DNA from: Cupriavidus pauculus
Lineage (GTDB): Bacteria > Pseudomonadota > Gammaproteobacteria > Burkholderiales > Burkholderiaceae
Reading direction: 5' to 3'
Assembly (NCBI RefSeq): GCF_022179805.1
Contig: NZ_BPUO01000022.1
Coordinates: forward strand, 1 to 64,000
Length of the DNA stretch: 64,000 bases
The position numbers and the translations under genes were made by a program. The notes beneath the pieces are model-generated. The model was not told the origin of the DNA, made no database searches, and saw nothing but the letters and a program-made list of their open reading frames with translations. Positions 59,990 to 64,000 of the stretch are shown here, piece after piece. Position 1 is the first letter of the stretch; each line of letters begins with the position of its first letter.

Positions 59990-62656
59990 TCATGAGGTCG
60001 CCAAGGCTGGCTTATGTTGCGCCAGCGTTTGATGGAGGATCGAGGGAATCACGCCCCCGCGCCGCAACAGGTCGACTTCAAGCCGGGTCTCCACGGCGGC
60101 GGTGGCATCGAATGCTTCCACCGCGCCATGCTTGCGCACGATCCGCACTGGAATCTTGCAGCGCGGCGCCAGGGCTTCGGCGTCAGCGTCGACGTGGATC
60201 ACGTCTCCGGGCTGGATAGCCAGCGTTTGCGGGCTCACGCCGGCCGGCATGCGCAGCGGCAGGATACCCATGCCGATCAGGTTGGAACGGTGGATGCGCT
60301 CGAAGCTTACCGCAATCACGGCCCGGATTCCCAGCAGGCGCTGCCCCTTGGCCGCCAAGTCGCGCGAGGAACCGGTGCCGTAACGCTCGCCGGCAATCAG
60401 GACCGCAGACTGGCCTTCATCGCGATACCGCTGCGCCACCTCGTGGATCGGCGCCACGTCGCCACTCGGCACGTGCACGGTATGGGCGGTGGGCACTCCC
60501 GGCTTCAGCAGGTTGACCAGCGTCTTGTTGTAGAACGCGGCGCGCATCATGACTTCCCAGTTGCCGCGCCGCGAGGCGAACACGTTGAGATCGTTGCGGT
60601 CGTCGCCCCGGCTGACCAGGAAGTCGGCCACGAAGCTGTCCTTGGGGATGGCGCTGGCGGGCGAGATATGGTCGGTCGTGATGTCGTCGCCGAGCACGAG
60701 CAGCGGCCAGGCATCGAAATTGCCAAGCTGCGAGCCCTGATCGAGCGCGGCAAACGGTGGGCGCCGCAGCGCGGTGGAGCGGGGATTCCAGGGATAGCGC
60801 GCCGTATCGGCAGAGGGCAGGGCCGCCCAGACCGGATTCTGCGATGCCACGGCGAAGGCGCGCCGGTAGTCGGCCGGGTCTGCGCCCATGGCCAGCGCCT
60901 CGGCCACCTCTTCGCGCGTGGGCCAGAGATCCTTGAGGAAGACCGGCGTGCCGTCCGGCGCTGTCTGAACGGGCTCACGGCTCAGGTCGCGTTCGGCGTC
61001 GCCAGCCAGGGCGAAGGCCACCACGAGCGGCGGCGACATGATGAAGCCGAGATTCAGGTCCGGATGAATGCGCCCCGGGAAATTGCGGTTGCCCGACAGC
61101 ATGGCGACGGGCCATACCGCGCCGGCCTCGGCGGCGTCGCGGATGGCCGGCGTCAGCGGCCCGGAGTTTCCGATGCAGGTCGTGCAGCCAAAGCCGACGA
61201 TATCGAAGCCGACGGACGACAGGTCATCAGTCAGTCCGCTGCGCGCCAGGTAGGCGGCGGCGGCCGGTGATCCTGGCGCGAGCGAGGTCTTGATCCATGG
61301 CGCCACGGTCAGGCCACGTGCCCGGGCCTTGCGCGCGACGATACCGGCCGCGACCAGCAGCGCCGGGTCAGACGTATTGGTGCAGCTCGTGATGGCTGCG
61401 ATGGCGACGGGAAAACGCGGCATCCCATCGACGTGCGACTTTGGCGCGAACGGAAACTGGGCGAGCGCGGCGGCCGTATCGGCATAGGACAGCAGGTCCT
61501 GCGGGCGGCGCGGCCCGGCCACATGCATGCCAATGCTGGCGAGCTCGATCTCGATGGTGCGCGTATAGCGGGGGGCGTTGTCCGGATCGAACCACAGGCC
61601 AGCGTGTTTGGCGTATGCGCAAGTCAACGCAACGTGGGCCGCGTCGCGACCCGTGGCACGCAGGTACGCCAGCGTCTGCTCGTCGATCGGGAAGAAGCCC
61701 GTCGTGGCGCCGTACTCGGGGGCCATATTGGCGACGACCGCGCGTTCGCCGGCCGTCAACGTCGCCACGCCGGGGCCAAAGAACTCCACGAACTCGCCGG
61801 ACACGCCAATGGCGCGCAGCCGCTGCGTCACGGTCAGCGCCAGGTCGGTCGCCAGTACGCCGGGTTGTAGCGCGTTGGTCAATCGCACGCCGATGACGTC
61901 CGGAATCCGCTGCATGACCGGCATGCCGAACATCACCGTCTGCGCTTCCAGGCCGCCGACGCCCCAGCCCAGTACGCCAATGCCGTTGATCATCGGCGTG
62001 TGGCTGTCCGTGCCGATCAGGGTATCAGGCACCGCCCATGGGTTGCCGTCGCGCTGCCGCGTGGTCACCACCGTCGCAAGCTGCTCCAGGTTGATCGTAT
62101 GCATGATCCCCGTGCCCGGCGGATGGATGCGTACACCCTTGAGCGCCTTCGACGCCCAGCGCAGGAAGCTGTAGCGCTCGGCATTGCGCTGCGCCTCGAT
62201 CCGCAGATTCTCGTCCGCCGCGCCGGGCTGCGCGAACGCTTCGACGGCCAGCGAATGGTCGACCGAGGAATCGACGGGCAGCACCGGGTTCAGCGCGTGC
62301 GGGTCTACGCCGGCTTCCGCCAGCGCGTCGCGCATGGCGGCGATATCGACCAGGGCAGGGGTGCTGGTGGTGTCGTGCATCAACACCCGGCCTGGCTGAA
62401 ACGCAATCTCGGCTTCGCTCGTGCCGGTCTCCAGCCAACCCACGATCGCCGCCATCGCCTCGGCACGTTCCTCGCCCTCCATGTTGCGCACCACGTTCTC
62501 GAACAGCAGACGCAGGACAACTGGTAGCCGCGCCAGTGACGCACCAAGCATGGTCGGCAGGTCCACGTAGCGATATGTGACGCTGTCAGCGCAAAACTGA
62601 CCTTCAAGAGGAGTCATTCCGGGGTGCAGGGCGTTTTCCATGGCCGCACTTTGCAT
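59990..62656 (-). CDS. Aconitate hydratase family enzyme (AcnA-like, divergent)
   Basis: An 888-residue Fe-S dehydratase. The cluster Cys residues are in ITSCTNTSDPALL and FGCTTCIGNSGPLTP, and the substrate/cluster region is GERYGTGSSRDLAAKG. The length equals AcnA, but several motifs differ from housekeeping AcnA: the second-half start GMPVMQRIPDVIGVRL, ERYG for EYG and DLAAKG for DWAAKG. It may be a specialised isoform for a related hydroxy-acid. The start is at ATG 62656 with AGGT upstream; ATG 62641 is possible. The regulator gene beside it supports a dedicated pathway. Confidence 0.88.
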   Translation of the reverse strand: MQSAAMENALHPGMTPLEGQFCADSVTYRYVDLPTMLGASLARLPVVLRLLFENVVRNMEGEERAEAMAAIVGWLETGTSEAEIAFQPGRVLMHDTTSTPALVDIAAMRDALAEAGVDPHALNPVLPVDSSVDHSLAVEAFAQPGAADENLRIEAQRNAERYSFLRWASKALKGVRIHPPGTGIMHTINLEQLATVVTTRQRDGNPWAVPDTLIGTDSHTPMINGIGVLGWGVGGLEAQTVMFGMPVMQRIPDVIGVRLTNALQPGVLATDLALTVTQRLRAIGVSGEFVEFFGPGVATLTAGERAVVANMAPEYGATTGFFPIDEQTLAYLRATGRDAAHVALTCAYAKHAGLWFDPDNAPRYTRTIEIELASIGMHVAGPRRPQDLLSYADTAAALAQFPFAPKSHVDGMPRFPVAIAAITSCTNTSDPALLVAAGIVARKARARGLTVAPWIKTSLAPGSPAAAAYLARSGLTDDLSSVGFDIVGFGCTTCIGNSGPLTPAIRDAAEAGAVWPVAMLSGNRNFPGRIHPDLNLGFIMSPPLVVAFALAGDAERDLSREPVQTAPDGTPVFLKDLWPTREEVAEALAMGADPADYRRAFAVASQNPVWAALPSADTARYPWNPRSTALRRPPFAALDQGSQLGNFDAWPLLVLGDDITTDHISPASAIPKDSFVADFLVSRGDDRNDLNVFASRRGNWEVMMRAAFYNKTLVNLLKPGVPTAHTVHVPSGDVAPIHEVAQRYRDEGQSAVLIAGERYGTGSSRDLAAKGQRLLGIRAVIAVSFERIHRSNLIGMGILPLRMPAGVSPQTLAIQPGDVIHVDADAEALAPRCKIPVRIVRKHGAVEAFDATAAVETRLEVDLLRRGGVIPSILHQTLAQHKPALATS

Positions 62657-62774
62657 CTATTTACCTAAAAATGCAATTAGAGGCAACACTGCACCAACCC
62701 CTGATAAACAAAGGGGACGGTTTGCTTCAGCGCTATATAGAAGGAGGCCGGCAGCCGACGCTCAGGGCATGCGG

Positions 62775-63141
62775 TCAGGATTCGCGGTGCCTTTCACCGC
62801 GAGTTCGTGCGCAAGATTTGATCGGTGTCCCCAGTCCGAGCCACAGCGAAAGCGGGATCGCGATCAGGAAAAGGGTGGCGAGAAAAAGGTAGCTGAGGAG
62901 TGCGGACCAGGTGACGTCTATCCCGTAGACGGTACAAACATTGATGTAGTCGCGGACGGCGCAGAGGCCCAACGATTCCATCCATATAGCTAGCGCAGGC
63001 GACGTAGTTCAGCGTCACCGGCACCGTGGCGATCAGATACCTGAGCGAGAAGGGCAACCGTGGATGCCACAACGCTACGGCCGGCATCGCAACGACGGCA
63101 CAAACCAGGAGTATCGGGATAGCAAGGAGGAGGATGAGCAT
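62775..63141 (-). pseudogene. Small membrane-protein gene broken by a 4-bp duplication
   Basis: Two overlapping minus-strand frames form one protein: the first (MLILLLAIPILLVCAVVAMPAVALWHPRLPFSLRYLIATVPVTLNYVACASYM) carries two hydrophobic segments, and the second (ESLGLCAVRDYINVCTVYGIDVTWSALLSYLFLATLFLIAIPLSLWLGLGT) continues it. The switch falls on a tandem ATGG-ATGG on the minus strand (CCATCCAT at 62978-62985). Removing one ATGG gives a continuous 120-residue protein with about three spans. It is therefore a frameshift of +4, or a sequencing error. GGAAG precedes the ATG. Confidence 0.66.
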
Positions 63142-63295
63142 GTGTCTTCCGGCTTGGTGACGCCCCAAGAGATCCGCCGGAATTGTCGCCTCCCGATTGC
63201 AGACGCTTCCGTATGCAATCGAACACTGGCACCGCCGCAGCAGGGTAGCGCTCGCCCGAACACCAGGCGTGGTCGCTACCCGTAACGGTTCAGCC

Positions 63296-63323
63296 AGAGG
63301 CCATCCTGATCAGAGATGGCTCT
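63296..63323 (-). terminator. Stem-loop right after the ABC-F stop
   Basis: AGAG-G-CCATC (63296-63305) pairs with GATGG-CTCT (63315-63323), a 9-bp stem with one bulge, starting at the base next to the TAA of the ABC-F gene. It lacks a clear U-tract, so it is a weak terminator or a stabilising 3' structure. Confidence 0.5.

Positions 63324-64000
<677 letters not shown>

Overview
The window is 64 kb of GC-rich DNA that looks like a beta-proteobacterium of the Burkholderiales, most likely Cupriavidus or a close relative. This is inferred from the base composition, the Burkholderiales-type porin, the many small catabolic cassettes each with its own regulator, and the overall gene style. I saw no rRNA, tRNA, CRISPR array, insertion sequence, phage gene or replication origin. 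The content (stress enzymes, uptake, efflux, catabolism, many one-component regulators) is accessory chromosome or chromid DNA.

Layout. 0-5.4 kb: the 5'-truncated end of a TonB-dependent receptor next to a REP-like hairpin, an AAA ATPase with an AT-rich leader, two VOC proteins, a Na/Pi cotransporter and a class C beta-lactamase. 5.4-12.8 kb: an NTF2-like protein behind an 18-bp perfect palindrome, a GNAT, a universal stress protein, a cNMP-binding thioredoxin-reductase-like flavoprotein, a DUF2501 protein, the catalase-peroxidase katG and a YbaK-type protein. 12.8-18.8 kb: an MFS pump, then an aldehyde dehydrogenase/cysteine hydrolase operon divergent from an HxlR regulator with two matching operators, then a DHA2 pump. 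18.9-25.7 kb: an outer-membrane protein and a three-gene operon (aldehyde dehydrogenase, GMC alcohol dehydrogenase, secreted alkyl sulfatase) divergent from a TetR regulator; in sequence these can turn an alkyl sulfate into a fatty acid.

25.7-40.4 kb: alpha/beta hydrolase and LysR divergent from an aldo/keto reductase and an SRPBCC protein; a large lipoprotein; a LuxR-type regulator with an SDR that lacks the catalytic triad; a formamidase-family protein with a Cys4 knuckle; an exported M19 dipeptidase; cupin, DHFR-like, exported alpha/beta hydrolase and FemAB-like proteins. 40.6-47.1 kb: small envelope proteins, a membrane protein and a FUSC protein, all on the minus strand and divergent from a two-component system; the same tandem CTCATT box lies in front of both transcription units. 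47.6-48.7 kb: a porin with a strong terminator.

48.8-62.7 kb is the most unusual part: a complete peptide-type ABC importer with a fused double ATPase, in one operon with a C45 autoproteolytic acyltransferase/hydrolase and divergent from a GntR regulator with two winged-helix domains; then Lrp/AsnC, an ornithine-cyclodeaminase-family enzyme, an AstE/DoeB-like deacylase, a second double-winged-helix GntR and a divergent aconitase. Together they suggest uptake and deacylation/deamination of an unidentified N-acylated amino compound. The window ends with a small membrane-protein gene broken by a 4-bp tandem duplication and the 3' part of an ABC-F gene of the YheS type.
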